Below, piece by piece: positions 21,089-30,269 of a stretch of DNA of 64,000 nucleotides. Position 1 is the stretch's first letter, and every line of letters begins with the position of its first letter. The DNA is from Polaromonas sp. OV174 (GTDB lineage: Bacteria > Pseudomonadota > Gammaproteobacteria > Burkholderiales > Burkholderiaceae_C), in assembly GCF_900112285.1 (NCBI RefSeq), contig NZ_FOKZ01000004.1:186001-250000 (forward strand). Reading direction: 5' to 3'. The position numbers and the translations under genes were made by a program. The notes under the pieces were generated by a model that had not been told where the DNA came from, searched no databases, and was given only the letters and a program-made list of their open reading frames with translations.

Positions 21089-22174
21089 ATGCTTGTCATG
21101 GCTACAGATACCGAGATGACCACTTTGATGGCCGCGCGCATTCGTGATGCGGCGGCCTCAGGCACGGCCTTGCGCATACGCGGCGGCGGCAGCAAGGACT
21201 TTTACGGCCAGGCGCTCACGGGCGAGCTGCTAGATATGTCCTCGCACAGCGGCGTCATCAGCTACGAACCCAGTGAACTGGTGGTGACGGTGCGCGCCGG
21301 TACCCCGCTGATGGAGCTGGAGGCCTTGCTGGCGGCCCAGGGCCAGTGCCTGCCTTTCGAGCCGCCGCATTTCGGCCCGCACGCCACCGTGGGCGGCATG
21401 GTGGCCTGCGGCTTGAATGGTCCGGCGCGTGGCAGCGTGGGCGCGGTGCGCGACTATCTGCTGGGCGTGAAGCTGCTCAACGGCAAGGGTGAGTGTCTGA
21501 CCTTTGGCGGCCAGGTCATGAAGAATGTGGCGGGCTACGATGTTTCGCGCCTGATGGCCGGCGCGCTGGGCACGCTGGGCGTGTTGCTGGAGCTGTCGCT
21601 CAAGGTGCTGCCGCTGGCGCCCGCCGAGGCCACGCTGCGCTTTGACATGGATGAAGCCTCGGCCCTGCGCCAGCTCAACCGCTGGGGCGGCCTGCCGCTG
21701 CCCATCAACGCCTCCAGCTGGCAGGCGGGCCACCTGTCGGTGCGGCTCAGGGGCGCCAAGGCGGCGGTGGCGGCGGCTCAACAGTCCATGGGCGGCGAGC
21801 TGGCGGGCGGCGAGTCCGCGCAATTCTGGGCCGGCTTGCGTGAGCAGACGCAGCCATTTTTTGCCTTGCAGGGTGATGAATCCCTGTGGCGGCTGAGCTT
21901 GCCAGATACCAGCGCGCCGCTGGAGCTGGGCGCGACGCTGCTGGAATGGGGCGGGGCGCAGCGCTGGCTCAAACGCCCGGCCAGTGATGCCCAGTCGATT
22001 CGCCAGGCGGCGGCTCAGGCCGCCGGCCACGCCACGCTGTTTCGCTCGGCCGACAAAAGCGTGCCGGTGTTCACCCCGCTCAAGGCGCCGCTGGAGCGTA
22101 TTCACCGCGAACTCAAAAAGCAGTTCGACCCGGCCGGTGTTTTCAATCCGGGCCGCCTGTCGGCGGACTGGTAA
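21089..22174 (+). CDS. glcE: Glycolate oxidase FAD-binding subunit
   Basis: This 361-aa protein has a PCMH-type FAD-binding fold: LRIRGGGSKDFYG (the pyrophosphate loop of the GlcE type), YEPSELVVTVRAGTPLMELEALLAAQGQCLPFEPPHFGPHATVGGMVACGLNGPARGSVGAVRDYLLGVKLLNGKGE and KNVAGYDVSRLMAGALGTLG. It ends with the C-terminal FNPGRL motif. With GlcD and GlcF it forms membrane-linked glycolate oxidase, turning glycolate into glyoxylate. The start could also be the ATG at 21098. The glcD subunit is not directly upstream, and glcF follows after one unrelated gene. Confidence 0.93.
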   Translation: MLVMATDTEMTTLMAARIRDAAASGTALRIRGGGSKDFYGQALTGELLDMSSHSGVISYEPSELVVTVRAGTPLMELEALLAAQGQCLPFEPPHFGPHATVGGMVACGLNGPARGSVGAVRDYLLGVKLLNGKGECLTFGGQVMKNVAGYDVSRLMAGALGTLGVLLELSLKVLPLAPAEATLRFDMDEASALRQLNRWGGLPLPINASSWQAGHLSVRLRGAKAAVAAAQQSMGGELAGGESAQFWAGLREQTQPFFALQGDESLWRLSLPDTSAPLELGATLLEWGGAQRWLKRPASDAQSIRQAAAQAAGHATLFRSADKSVPVFTPLKAPLERIHRELKKQFDPAGVFNPGRLSADW

Positions 22175-22188
22175 GGAGCAAGCTGTTC

Positions 22189-22965
22189 ATGCGACGTCTG
22201 CGCCACCTGTCCGGGCAACACCGCACACCTGCCATGAACCGCCTGCTGGGGGGCGTGCTGGCCTTCAATGCCGGGGCCATCAATGCCGGTGGCTTTTTGC
22301 TGGTCAGCATGTACACCTCGCACATGACGGGTTTTTTGGCGATGCTGGCCGACAACCTGATCCTGGGCAATATGACGCTGGTGCTGGGTGCCGTCGGCAC
22401 CTTGCTGGCCTTCACCTGCGGGGCGGCGGTGACCGCCATCCTCGTGAACTGGGCGCGGCAGAACCGGCTGCGCAGCGAGTACGCGCTGCCCTTGCTGCTG
22501 GAGGCCGTGCTGCTGCTGGTGTTCGGCTTGCTGGGGGCCACGCTGAGTCGCCAGACCCCTTTTGCCGTCCCGCTGACCGTGCTGGTGCTGGCCTTCACCA
22601 TGGGCCTGCAGAACGCGCTGGTCAGCAAGATTTCATCGTCGCAAATTCGCACCACCCACATGACCGGCGTCATCACCGACCTGGGCATTGAGCTGGGCAA
22701 GATGTTTTACTGGAACCGGACCGCCAGCCCGCCCGAGTCGCGGGTGCGCGCCAACCGGATCAAGCTGCGGCTATTTGCCACCTTGCTGGCCATGTTTGTG
22801 GCCGGCGGCGTGGTGGGTGCGACCGGCTTCAAGTATGTGGGCTTTATCTGGGTACTGCCGCTGGCGCTGCTCTTGCTCGCCCTGTCCCTGCCGCCCTTGT
22901 TCGCGGACTTTTACCGCAGCCTGAGGCGCAGGGCCAAGGCGAAAGCCATTCAACCGTCTTCCTGA
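22189..22965 (+). CDS. DUF1275 (YoaK-family) membrane protein
   Basis: This 258-aa integral membrane protein has about six helices. It shows the DUF1275 features NAGAINAGGFLLVSMYTSHMTGFLAMLADN near the N terminus and MGLQNALVSKISSSQIRTTHMTGVITDLGIELGK in the second half; these two related SxxTG/HMTG segments suggest an internal repeat. The molecular role of the family is not established. AAGGAG ten bases upstream fixes the start at 22189. It is tightly packed between glcE (14 bp) and glcF (5 bp), so it is almost certainly co-transcribed with glycolate oxidase. Confidence 0.88.
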   Translation: MRRLRHLSGQHRTPAMNRLLGGVLAFNAGAINAGGFLLVSMYTSHMTGFLAMLADNLILGNMTLVLGAVGTLLAFTCGAAVTAILVNWARQNRLRSEYALPLLLEAVLLLVFGLLGATLSRQTPFAVPLTVLVLAFTMGLQNALVSKISSSQIRTTHMTGVITDLGIELGKMFYWNRTASPPESRVRANRIKLRLFATLLAMFVAGGVVGATGFKYVGFIWVLPLALLLLALSLPPLFADFYRSLRRRAKAKAIQPSS

Positions 22966-22970
22966 ACACC

Positions 22971-24194
22971 ATGCAAACCCAGCTCGCCCCCGAATTCAAG
23001 AACAGCCCTGATGGCCTGGCCGCCGAAGCAATTTTGCGCAAATGCGTGCACTGCGGCTTTTGCACCGCCACCTGCCCGACCTACCAACTGCTGGGCGACG
23101 AGCTCGACGGCCCGCGCGGCCGCATCTACCTGATCAAGCAGGTGCTGGAAGGCGAAACGCCGACGCGCAAGACCCAACTGCACCTGGACCGCTGTCTGAC
23201 CTGCCGCAACTGTGAAACCACCTGCCCCAGCGGCGTGCAATACGGCCAGCTGGTCGATATAGGCCGCAAGCTGGTCGACGAGCGGGTGGCGCGCCCGCTG
23301 GGCGAAACTGCCGTGCGCTGGGCGCTGAAGGAAGGCCTGCCGTCGCCGCTGTTTGCCCCCGCCATGAAGATGGGGCAGGCGGTGCGCGGCCTGCTGCCAG
23401 AAGCGCTGCAGGCCAAGGTGCCGGCGCGGCAAGAGGCCGGCGTCTGGCCGCAGCGTGAACATGCCCGCAAGATGCTACTGCTGGCCGGCTGCGTGCAGCC
23501 CGCCATGATGCCCAACATCAACAGCGCCACGGCCCGTGTGCTCGATGCCGCCGGCATTCAAACCGTGGTGGCCGCCAAGGCCGGTTGCTGCGGCGCCGTC
23601 AAGTTCCACCTCAACGATCAGGATGGCGGCAAGGCCGAGATGCGGCGCAATATCGATGCCTGGTGGCCGCATGTTGAAAGCGGCGTGGAGGCCATCGTGA
23701 TGAATGCCTCGGGCTGCGGCGTCACGGTCAAGGAATACGGCCACCATCTTGGGGCCGACCCGCTCTATGCCGCGAAAGCCGCACGCATCAGCGAACTCAC
23801 CAAAGACCTGAGCGAGCTGCTGCCTGAGCTGGTCGAGCGCTTGCGCGATCGGGTGGCGGCCAGCGCCGGTCAAATCGCCTTTCACCCCCCCTGCACCTTG
23901 CAGCATGGCCAGCAGTTGCGTGGCGGCGTGGAGCAGCATCTGGGCGCGCTGGGTTTTGATATCAAGGTGGCGAGCTGTGAGGCGCACCTGTGCTGCGGCT
24001 CGGCCGGTACCTACTCGGTGCTCAACCCGGAGATCGCCTATCAGCTGCGCGACCGCAAGCTGACGAATCTGGGCGAGATGGCGCCCGAGGTGATCGTCTC
24101 GGCCAACATCGGCTGCATCACGCATTTGCAAAGCGGCACGGCCACGCCGGTGCGGCATTGGGTTGAGTTGCTGGATCAGGCCTTGAGCTCATGA
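22971..24194 (+). CDS. glcF: Glycolate oxidase iron-sulfur subunit
   Basis: This 407-aa protein has two 4Fe-4S ferredoxin motifs near the N terminus, CVHCGFCTATCPTY and CLTCRNCETTCPSGV. Two cysteine-rich CCG-type domains follow (GCCGAVKFHL ... NASGCGVTVKEYG and CEAHLCCGSAGTYSVLNPE). It passes electrons from the flavin subunits of glycolate oxidase to the quinone pool. Its length is typical. It starts 5 bp after the DUF1275 gene. The intact cysteines in all four clusters argue for function. Confidence 0.95.
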   Translation: MQTQLAPEFKNSPDGLAAEAILRKCVHCGFCTATCPTYQLLGDELDGPRGRIYLIKQVLEGETPTRKTQLHLDRCLTCRNCETTCPSGVQYGQLVDIGRKLVDERVARPLGETAVRWALKEGLPSPLFAPAMKMGQAVRGLLPEALQAKVPARQEAGVWPQREHARKMLLLAGCVQPAMMPNINSATARVLDAAGIQTVVAAKAGCCGAVKFHLNDQDGGKAEMRRNIDAWWPHVESGVEAIVMNASGCGVTVKEYGHHLGADPLYAAKAARISELTKDLSELLPELVERLRDRVAASAGQIAFHPPCTLQHGQQLRGGVEQHLGALGFDIKVASCEAHLCCGSAGTYSVLNPEIAYQLRDRKLTNLGEMAPEVIVSANIGCITHLQSGTATPVRHWVELLDQALSS

Positions 24195-24260
24195 CAGGCT
24201 GACCCGCCGGGCGGCAAGGCTACTGACATCACGCTGTCAGCAGGCCGGGCGCAGCATCAA

Positions 24261-24284
24261 GACTCCATCACGCAATCAGGAGTC
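24261..24284 (+). promoter_or_regulatory. Hairpin covering the VOC gene ribosome site
   Basis: GACTCC (24261-24266) and GGAGTC (24279-24284) are exact inverted repeats separated by 12 nt; the right arm contains the AGGAG ribosome site of the VOC gene. A second inverted repeat, CTGACA/TGTCAG, lies at 24223-24240. Translation-level control is possible but unproven. Confidence 0.35.
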
Positions 24285-24288
24285 TTTC

Positions 24289-24660
24289 ATGAAAAACGCC
24301 ATCAGCTGGGTTGAAATACCCAGCACCCAGTTGGAGCAGGCCCAGGCTTTTTACCAAGCCGTGCTGAACTGCAGCCTGCGCCGCGAGCCCATGGGGCCGT
24401 CCGAAGGTGCCGTCTTTCCCTACGAGGGCGAAGGCGTGGGCGGTGCCCTCATCGCCGGTCCCACGGCGTCCGCGCCGGGCGCCGGCGGCGTGCTGGTCTA
24501 CCTCGACGCCAGCCCTTCGCTGGATGCCGCACTGGCCCGCGTGATCCAGGCCGGCGGCAGCATTGCCTTGCCGCGCCAGGCACTTCCGCCAGGCATGGGG
24601 TTTTTTGCGCACATCGTTGATCTCGATGGCAACCGTGTCGGTCTGCACGCGCTGGCCTGA
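24289..24660 (+). CDS. VOC-superfamily (glyoxalase-like) protein
   Basis: This 123-aa protein has the beta-alpha-beta-beta-beta repeat of the vicinal oxygen chelate fold: AISWVEIPSTQLEQAQAFYQAVLNCSLRREPM at the start, and GGSIALPRQALPPGMGFFAHIVDLDGNRVGLHAL at the end. The C-terminal DLDGNRVGLH is the usual second-half metal-site strand, with Glu replaced by Gly-Leu-His spacing, so metal binding is uncertain. It could be a dioxygenase, glyoxalase or binding protein. AGGAG precedes the ATG by 6 nt. Confidence 0.85.
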   Translation: MKNAISWVEIPSTQLEQAQAFYQAVLNCSLRREPMGPSEGAVFPYEGEGVGGALIAGPTASAPGAGGVLVYLDASPSLDAALARVIQAGGSIALPRQALPPGMGFFAHIVDLDGNRVGLHALA

Positions 24661-24702
24661 GTACTTTGCGTGTTTCCCCGCGTGCTGGCGGTGGCTGTTT
24701 CG

Positions 24703-24754
24703 TCGCTACATTTTTAATAGCGGTTTGCGGCCGTGCTGTCTGGGCTACAGGCCT
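24703..24754 (+). repeat. Repeat A copy 5 (intergenic)
   Basis: TCGCTACATTTTTAATAGC, then TTTGCGGCCGTG and TGGGCTACAGGCC, a near-consensus 3' end. It lies between the VOC gene and the regulator and ends 11 nt before the regulator ATG, so it forms part of that gene's leader. Confidence 0.75.
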
Positions 24755-24765
24755 AAAATGCTTGC

Positions 24766-25449
24766 ATGCGCCGCGCCGACCGCCTGTTTCAACTCGTTCA
24801 GCTGATTCGCGGCCGCCGTCTGAGCACGGCGGCGTTTCTGGCGCAGCGCCTGGAAGTCTCGGAGCGCACCGTCTACCGCGATGTCGCCGATCTGCAGCAC
24901 CAGGGCGTGCCTATTGAAGGTGAGGCCGGCGTGGGCTACCGGCTGGGTGCCGGTTTTGACTTGCCGCCGCTGATGTTCAGCGAAGACGAAGCCAAGGCGC
25001 TGGTGGCCGCGGCCCGGCTGGCTCAGGCCTGGCTGGACCCGGCGCTGGCGCGCGAGGCCGAGCAGGCGCTGGGGAAAATCCTGTCGGTGCTGCCCGCCGC
25101 TACCCGTGCGGCGGCCGAAAGCGTGGCCTTGTATGCACCGGCCTTCGCGCTGGAGCCCATCACGCAGCAACGCCTGCAGACCCTGCGTGAAGCGGTGCAG
25201 GCGCGCCGCCGTCTGAGCATCCGCTACCGCGACGCGGCGGACCAGCGCAGCCAGCGCAGCGTGCGGCCGCTGGGCTGCTTTTTCTGGGGCAAGGTCTGGA
25301 CGCTGGCGGCCTGGTGCGAAACCCGGCAGGCCTTCCGCAGTTTTCGTGTCGACCGCATCGATGAGCTCGCGCTGCAGGAAACCACTTTTCGTGATGAAGG
25401 CGGGAAAACGCTGGCCGATTTTCTGCGCCAGGCCGGTGCCAGCGCCTAG
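24766..25449 (+). CDS. YafY-type HTH/WYL transcriptional regulator
   Basis: This 227-aa DeoR-like N-terminal winged helix (RADRLFQLVQLIRGRRLSTAAFLAQRLEVSERTVYRDVADLQHQGVPIEGEAGVGYRL) is followed by a WYL-type ligand domain (RRRLSIRYRDAADQRSQRSVRPLGCFFWGKVWTLAAWCETRQAFRSFRVDRI). In this copy the Trp-Tyr-Leu signature reads WTLAAWC. Such regulators often control a neighbouring gene; the VOC gene upstream is the obvious candidate. The ligand is unknown. Confidence 0.9.
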   Translation: MRRADRLFQLVQLIRGRRLSTAAFLAQRLEVSERTVYRDVADLQHQGVPIEGEAGVGYRLGAGFDLPPLMFSEDEAKALVAAARLAQAWLDPALAREAEQALGKILSVLPAATRAAAESVALYAPAFALEPITQQRLQTLREAVQARRRLSIRYRDAADQRSQRSVRPLGCFFWGKVWTLAAWCETRQAFRSFRVDRIDELALQETTFRDEGGKTLADFLRQAGASA

Positions 25450-25471
25450 GCGCCATACGGAACAGGGTTGG

Positions 25472-25524
25472 CTTGCTATTAAGTTAATAGCTATTTGCGC
25501 CCGTCATTAAAGCGCTACAGGCCT
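25472..25524 (+). repeat. Repeat A copy 6 (intergenic, near consensus)
   Basis: TTGCTATTAAGTTAATAGCT, TTTGCGCCCGT and GCGCTACAGGCC are all present, making this one of the best copies. It starts 23 nt after the WYL regulator stop codon and ends before the convergent glutathione peroxidase gene. Confidence 0.8.
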
Positions 25525-25538
25525 TTTTGCCTGACAAA

Positions 25539-26024
<486 letters not shown>

Positions 26025-26072
26025 AAACAGACTCCTGGAGTGAATCGTTCTTGAAACGTGACGCAATTTTCC

Positions 26073-26155
26073 GCCGGGCCGCCCCAAGGCTCACGAAGTG
26101 CGGCGGAGCCAAAATTAGCCCCCGCGGGGGGCAGCGCATTACGCGAAGCGAAAAG
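26073..26155. repeat. Possible repeat B copy (diverged)
   Basis: GCCGCCCCAAGG, CCCCCGCGGGGGGCAGCGC and GAAGCGAAAAGCGTGGGGG recall the GC-rich intergenic repeat seen at 35575 and 59388, but only the G-tract and GAAGCG blocks are shared. It lies between the peroxidase and EamA genes. Confidence 0.35.
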
Positions 26156-26173
26156 CGTGGGGGCTGGACTGCT

Positions 26174-27103
26174 TTAGGATGATTTTGCGCCACTTTGTCC
26201 ATTGCCCGCCGGCGCCATGGCCGCCAGCACCGCCGCCAGCACGATCAGGGCGCCGCCCAGCAGGATGCGCGGACTGAACTGAGCCGCGCCCAGGGCGGCG
26301 GCCGACAGGCTGGCAAACAGGATTTCGGTCAGCATGACGACGGCCGTGGTGCTGGCCGCCAGCCGCGCGGCACCGTATTGCAGGGCCGCATTGCTGGCCA
26401 TGAAGCCCAGGCCCAGCGCCAGCAGTATCGGCAGGCTGACCACCTCCAGGCTGGGCGCTGGCAGCAGTTGCTGCGCGGTGCCGAACAGCGCCACGCCAGT
26501 GGCCACCAGGCCGCAGCCGCCAAACATGGCCAACATGCGCGAGGCGCTGGGGGTGTGGCTGTATTTGCGCAGCATGGCATTGGTGACGGCGAAGCTGAAG
26601 CCGCCCAGTATGGCGAGCCAGTCTGCGCCGCTGTGCGGCAGCGGCCAGGGGGAATGCGGGGTCTTGAGCACCACCAGCACGCCGCTCATGGCCAGCAGCA
26701 GCCGCAGCAGGGAGGGCCAGGTGGGTTTTTCGCCCAGCAAGGCCCAGGCCACCAGCACCGACCAGGCCGGCATCAGGTAAAACAGCAAGATCACCCGCAC
26801 CACGTCGCCCATGGTCACGGCCCAGTTGAAACAGATATTGGTCAGTCCCGAGACCAGGCCCAGGATGCACAGCTGGGGATAGGCCGCGATGCCGCGCCAG
26901 GCCTTGAAGTGCAGCGCCAGCAGGGTGGAAAAAACCAGCAGGTAGATCAGCCCCGTCACCCACAGCGGGTGCAGACCATGGGCTTGCAACTGCCGCAGCG
27001 GCCACCAGGAAACGCCCCAGACAAAGGCATTGAAAACCAGGGCGCCGGCAGCCAGGCTGGCGCTACGACCGGCAGGCGTGGCGTGGGCCGCGGCGGCCAG
27101 CAT
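26174..27103 (-). CDS. EamA/DMT-family transporter
   Basis: This 309-aa integral membrane protein has ten predicted helices arranged as two EamA halves (about residues 22-155 and 165-300). An example is SLAAGALVFNAFVWGVSWWPLRQLQAHGLHPLWVTGLIYLLVFSTLLALHF in the first half and GLGFMASNAALQYGAARLAASTTAVVMLTEILFASLSAAAL in the second. Drug/metabolite transporters of this type export amino acids, nucleotides or other metabolites; the substrate is unknown. Its ATG overlaps the stop codon of the preceding lplT gene by one base, so translation is probably coupled. Confidence 0.9.
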   Translation of the reverse strand: MLAAAAHATPAGRSASLAAGALVFNAFVWGVSWWPLRQLQAHGLHPLWVTGLIYLLVFSTLLALHFKAWRGIAAYPQLCILGLVSGLTNICFNWAVTMGDVVRVILLFYLMPAWSVLVAWALLGEKPTWPSLLRLLLAMSGVLVVLKTPHSPWPLPHSGADWLAILGGFSFAVTNAMLRKYSHTPSASRMLAMFGGCGLVATGVALFGTAQQLLPAPSLEVVSLPILLALGLGFMASNAALQYGAARLAASTTAVVMLTEILFASLSAAALGAAQFSPRILLGGALIVLAAVLAAMAPAGNGQSGAKSS

Positions 27104-28383
27104 CAGTGCGATTTATCGCTGCGGGCGATGCTCATCAAGTGCTCAAGCTGTGCCTTGTGCTTGATGCAGTTGCTCTTGTGCCAGCGCTGGATCAGCCACA
27201 TGAAGCCGGCCACCACCACGCCAAAGCCCGTAATCGCCCCAAAGGCCGACAGGCCCAGGCCGGTGGACAGGCTGTAGCCCGCGCCCAGCGCCAGAATGCA
27301 GGCCTGCTCGTTGAAGTTCTGTACCGCAATCGAACGGCCCGCGCCCATCAGATTGTGGCCGCGGTGCTGCAGCAGCGCATTCATGGGCACCACCAGAAAG
27401 CCGCCCAGGCCGCCCAGCAGGATCAGGAAGGGCGCGGCGACCCAGACGTTGGTGATGAAATTCATCAGGATCACCAGCACGCCCATGGCAATGCCCAGCG
27501 GCATGACCAGGGGGGCCTGGTCCAGCCGCATGCGCATGGAGGCCAGCACCGCGCCTATGGCCGTACCTATGGCCACCACGCCGACCAGCGAGGAGGCCTG
27601 GGTGGTGCTGTAGCCCAGGGCGGCGGCGCTCCAGGCCAGCACGATGTAGCGCAGATTGCCCGAGACGCCCCAGAACAAGGTGGTGGTGGCCAGCGAGATC
27701 TGGCCCAGCTTGTCGCGCCACAGGGCGGCGTTGCAGTTCCAGAAGTCGGGCAGAAGCTCCAGCTTGTTGTGCGGCATGGGACGCATTTCAACGCCGGTGT
27801 CGGGAATGCGCAAATTGAACCAGGCGGCAATGGCATACAGGAGAATCAGCACCGAAATCGCTGCTTCGGGCGGGGTGTCAATGCCAATGTCGAATACTGG
27901 GAAATCAATGGACAGCAACAGGCTGGACACCGTATGGCCGACCAGTTGGCCACCCAGCAGCACGCCCAGAATGATGGATGAAATCGTCAGGCCTTCGATC
28001 CAGCCGTTGGCCTTGACCAGTTGCGAGGCCGGCAGCAGCTCGGTCAGGATGCCGTACTTGGCCGGCGAATAGGCGGCGGCGCCCAGTCCGACGATGGCAT
28101 AGGCCACCAAGGGGTGCGAGCCAAACAGCATCATCAGGCAGCCGACGACCTTGATCGCGTTGCTCATGAACATGACGTTGCCCTTGGGCCTGGCATCGGC
28201 GTAAGCGCCGACAAAAGGCGCCAGCACCACGTAAAACAGCGCAAACATGGGCACCAGTGCCGCCGGTTGCCATTTCGGCGCCCCGCTGGACTTGAGCAGC
28301 TCCACGGCGGCCACAAATAGCGCGTTATCAGCCAGTGAGCTGAAAAACTGGGCCGCCATGATGGTGTAAAAACCGCGCTTCAT
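27103..28383 (-). CDS. lplT: Lysophospholipid transporter
   Basis: This 426-aa major facilitator protein starts MKRGFYTIMAAQFFSSLADNALFVAAVELL, the typical LplT N terminus, with further family sequence such as KWQPAALVPMFALFYVVLAPFVGAYADARPKGNVMFMSNAIKVVGC and LTELLPASQLVKANGWIEGLTI. LplT flips lysophospholipids into the cytoplasm for re-acylation; the acyltransferase is not encoded here. I chose the ATG at 28383 because homologues start there; an in-frame ATG lies at 28413. It is divergent from alr, an arrangement common in betaproteobacteria, and translationally coupled to the EamA gene. Confidence 0.93.
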   Translation of the reverse strand: MKRGFYTIMAAQFFSSLADNALFVAAVELLKSSGAPKWQPAALVPMFALFYVVLAPFVGAYADARPKGNVMFMSNAIKVVGCLMMLFGSHPLVAYAIVGLGAAAYSPAKYGILTELLPASQLVKANGWIEGLTISSIILGVLLGGQLVGHTVSSLLLSIDFPVFDIGIDTPPEAAISVLILLYAIAAWFNLRIPDTGVEMRPMPHNKLELLPDFWNCNAALWRDKLGQISLATTTLFWGVSGNLRYIVLAWSAAALGYSTTQASSLVGVVAIGTAIGAVLASMRMRLDQAPLVMPLGIAMGVLVILMNFITNVWVAAPFLILLGGLGGFLVVPMNALLQHRGHNLMGAGRSIAVQNFNEQACILALGAGYSLSTGLGLSAFGAITGFGVVVAGFMWLIQRWHKSNCIKHKAQLEHLMSIARSDKSH

Positions 28384-28563
28384 TAATCTGTTTTGATCAC
28401 CGACAGAGAGCATCAGTTGATCTGATGCCCCAAAATAAAGGTGAATGTCTCCAAGGGATTGCCGTTTATAGCATGGGGGCTGGTGTCAGAATCCATAAAG
28501 ACCTTTCAGCGGATCGCGCCAGCGCGCGGTCAGCCCAACCCCAAGCCATCACCCTATTTCGCC

Positions 28564-29658
28564 ATGCCACGTCCCATTCTTGCCACCATTCACACCGCCG
28601 CGCTAAGCCACAATCTGGCGCGCGTGCGCGCTGCCGCGCCCGATTCGCGGGTCTGGGCCGTCGTCAAGGCCAATGCCTACGGCCACGGCATAGAGCGGGT
28701 TTTTGACGCCCTGCGCAGTGCCGACGGCTTTGCCCTGCTGGACCTAGAGGAGGCCAAGCGCCTGCGGGCCCTGGACTGGCGCAGCCCGATCTTGCTGCTC
28801 GAAGGCTGTTTCGAGGCGCGCGACCTGGAGCTATGTTCCCGCCTGGGGCTGTGGCACAGCATCCACTGCAATGAGCAGATCGACATGCTGGCGGCGCACA
28901 AGACCCAGCTGCCGCACCGCGTGTTTCTCAAGATGAACACCGGCATGAACCGTCTGGGCTTCGCGCCCGAACGCTTTCGTGCCGCCTGGACCCGGCTCAA
29001 CGCCTTGCCGCAGGTCGAAGAGATCTCCTTGATGCAGCATTTTTCCGACGCCGACGGCCCCTTGGGCATTGCCGCCCAGCTGCAGGCCTTCGAGGCCGTC
29101 ACCCATGACCTGCCCGGCGAGCGCAGCCTGAGCAACAGTGCCGCCACCTTGCGCCACGGCGATGTGCTGGCCGGGCGCTCGGACTGGGTGCGCCCCGGCA
29201 TCGTTCTGTACGGCAGCGCGCCCGATTTCCCGGAGCGCAGCGCCGCCGATTGGGACTTGCAGCCGACCATGACGCTGTCTTCCAAAATCATAGGCCTGCA
29301 AGATCTGCGCGCCGGCGATACCGTGGGCTATGGCTCCAGCTTCAGCGCCGATGCGCCGCTGCGCCTGGGCGTGGTGGCCTGCGGCTATGCCGACGGCTAC
29401 CCCAGGCACTGCACCACCGGCACCCCGGTGCTGGTCAACGGTGTGCGCACCCGCGTGCTGGCCCGCGTCAGCATGGACATGATCACGGTGGACCTGACGC
29501 CGGTACCCAACGCCGGCATGGGCAGCGAGGTGACCTTGTGGGGCCGCGCCTCCAACGGTGCCGTGCTGTCCATAGATGAAGTGGCGCGGGCCGCCGGCAC
29601 CGTGGGTTATGAGCTGATGTGTGCGGTAGCGCAGCGGGTGCCTTTTGCGGTGGAATAG
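28564..29658 (+). CDS. alr: Alanine racemase
   Basis: This 364-aa PLP enzyme interconverts L- and D-alanine for peptidoglycan. PLP is bound by Lys in [13 protein letters not shown], and the C-terminal catalytic Tyr region is [39 protein letters not shown] is the conserved methionine loop. The start [22 protein letters not shown] at 28564 matches family N termini; the open frame extends 41 codons upstream without similarity. It is divergent from lplT. Confidence 0.96.
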   Translation: MPRPILATIHTAALSHNLARVRAAAPDSRVWAVVKANAYGHGIERVFDALRSADGFALLDLEEAKRLRALDWRSPILLLEGCFEARDLELCSRLGLWHSIHCNEQIDMLAAHKTQLPHRVFLKMNTGMNRLGFAPERFRAAWTRLNALPQVEEISLMQHFSDADGPLGIAAQLQAFEAVTHDLPGERSLSNSAATLRHGDVLAGRSDWVRPGIVLYGSAPDFPERSAADWDLQPTMTLSSKIIGLQDLRAGDTVGYGSSFSADAPLRLGVVACGYADGYPRHCTTGTPVLVNGVRTRVLARVSMDMITVDLTPVPNAGMGSEVTLWGRASNGAVLSIDEVARAAGTVGYELMCAVAQRVPFAVE

Positions 29659-29707
29659 CGCCTCGCTACTATCCTGTGCCCCGCACAACGCCAACCGCTG
29701 GAGTTTT

Positions 29708-30172
29708 ATGACGCTCTCTCCTGTCACCGTCCGCCCCATCGCCGCTTCAGATTTCGAGGCTTGGCTGCCGCTCTGGCAGGGTTACAACCAGTTTTATGGA
29801 CGCTCAGGAGCCACCGCGCTCGCCGACGACATCACGCAGATGACCTGGTCGCGTTTTTTTGACGCTTATGAGCCGGTCCATGCGCTGGTCGCGGAGTCCG
29901 AAGAGGGCTTGCTGGGGCTGACGCACTACCTGTTTCACCGCAGCACCACTCGCATAGCGCCCAACTGCTATTTGCAGGACTTGTTCACCACCGAAGCAGC
30001 GCGAGGCCGCGGTGTCGGCAGGGCGCTCATCGAAGCGGTTTACGAGAGGGCAAGGGCCGCAGGCTCCCCCCGCGTGTACTGGCAAACCCATGAAACCAAC
30101 GCCACGGCGATGAAACTGTATGACAAGGTGGCGCAACGCTCCGGCTTCCTGGTGTACGGGAAGGCCTTGTAG
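29708..30172 (+). CDS. GNAT-family N-acetyltransferase
   Basis: This 154-aa protein has a single GNAT domain: VTVRPIAASDFEAWLPLWQGYNQFYG, the acetyl-CoA loop DLFTTEAARGRGVGRALIEAVYERARAAG (RGRGVG matching Q/RxxGxG/A), and YWQTHETNATAMKLYDKVAQRSGFLVYGKAL. The length and C terminus resemble acetyltransferases acting on small amines or protein N termini; the substrate is unknown. TGGAG precedes the ATG at 29708. It is 49 bp after alr on the same strand. Confidence 0.92.
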   Translation: MTLSPVTVRPIAASDFEAWLPLWQGYNQFYGRSGATALADDITQMTWSRFFDAYEPVHALVAESEEGLLGLTHYLFHRSTTRIAPNCYLQDLFTTEAARGRGVGRALIEAVYERARAAGSPRVYWQTHETNATAMKLYDKVAQRSGFLVYGKAL

Positions 30173-30269
30173 CGCGTGCCATGGCCCCCTGCACATGGTG
30201 GGGCCATTCTTGCGCCGTACGGTCCGCCACCCGGCAAGGGCTGCCGCTTGATGCGATGAGTGGCCCGCG

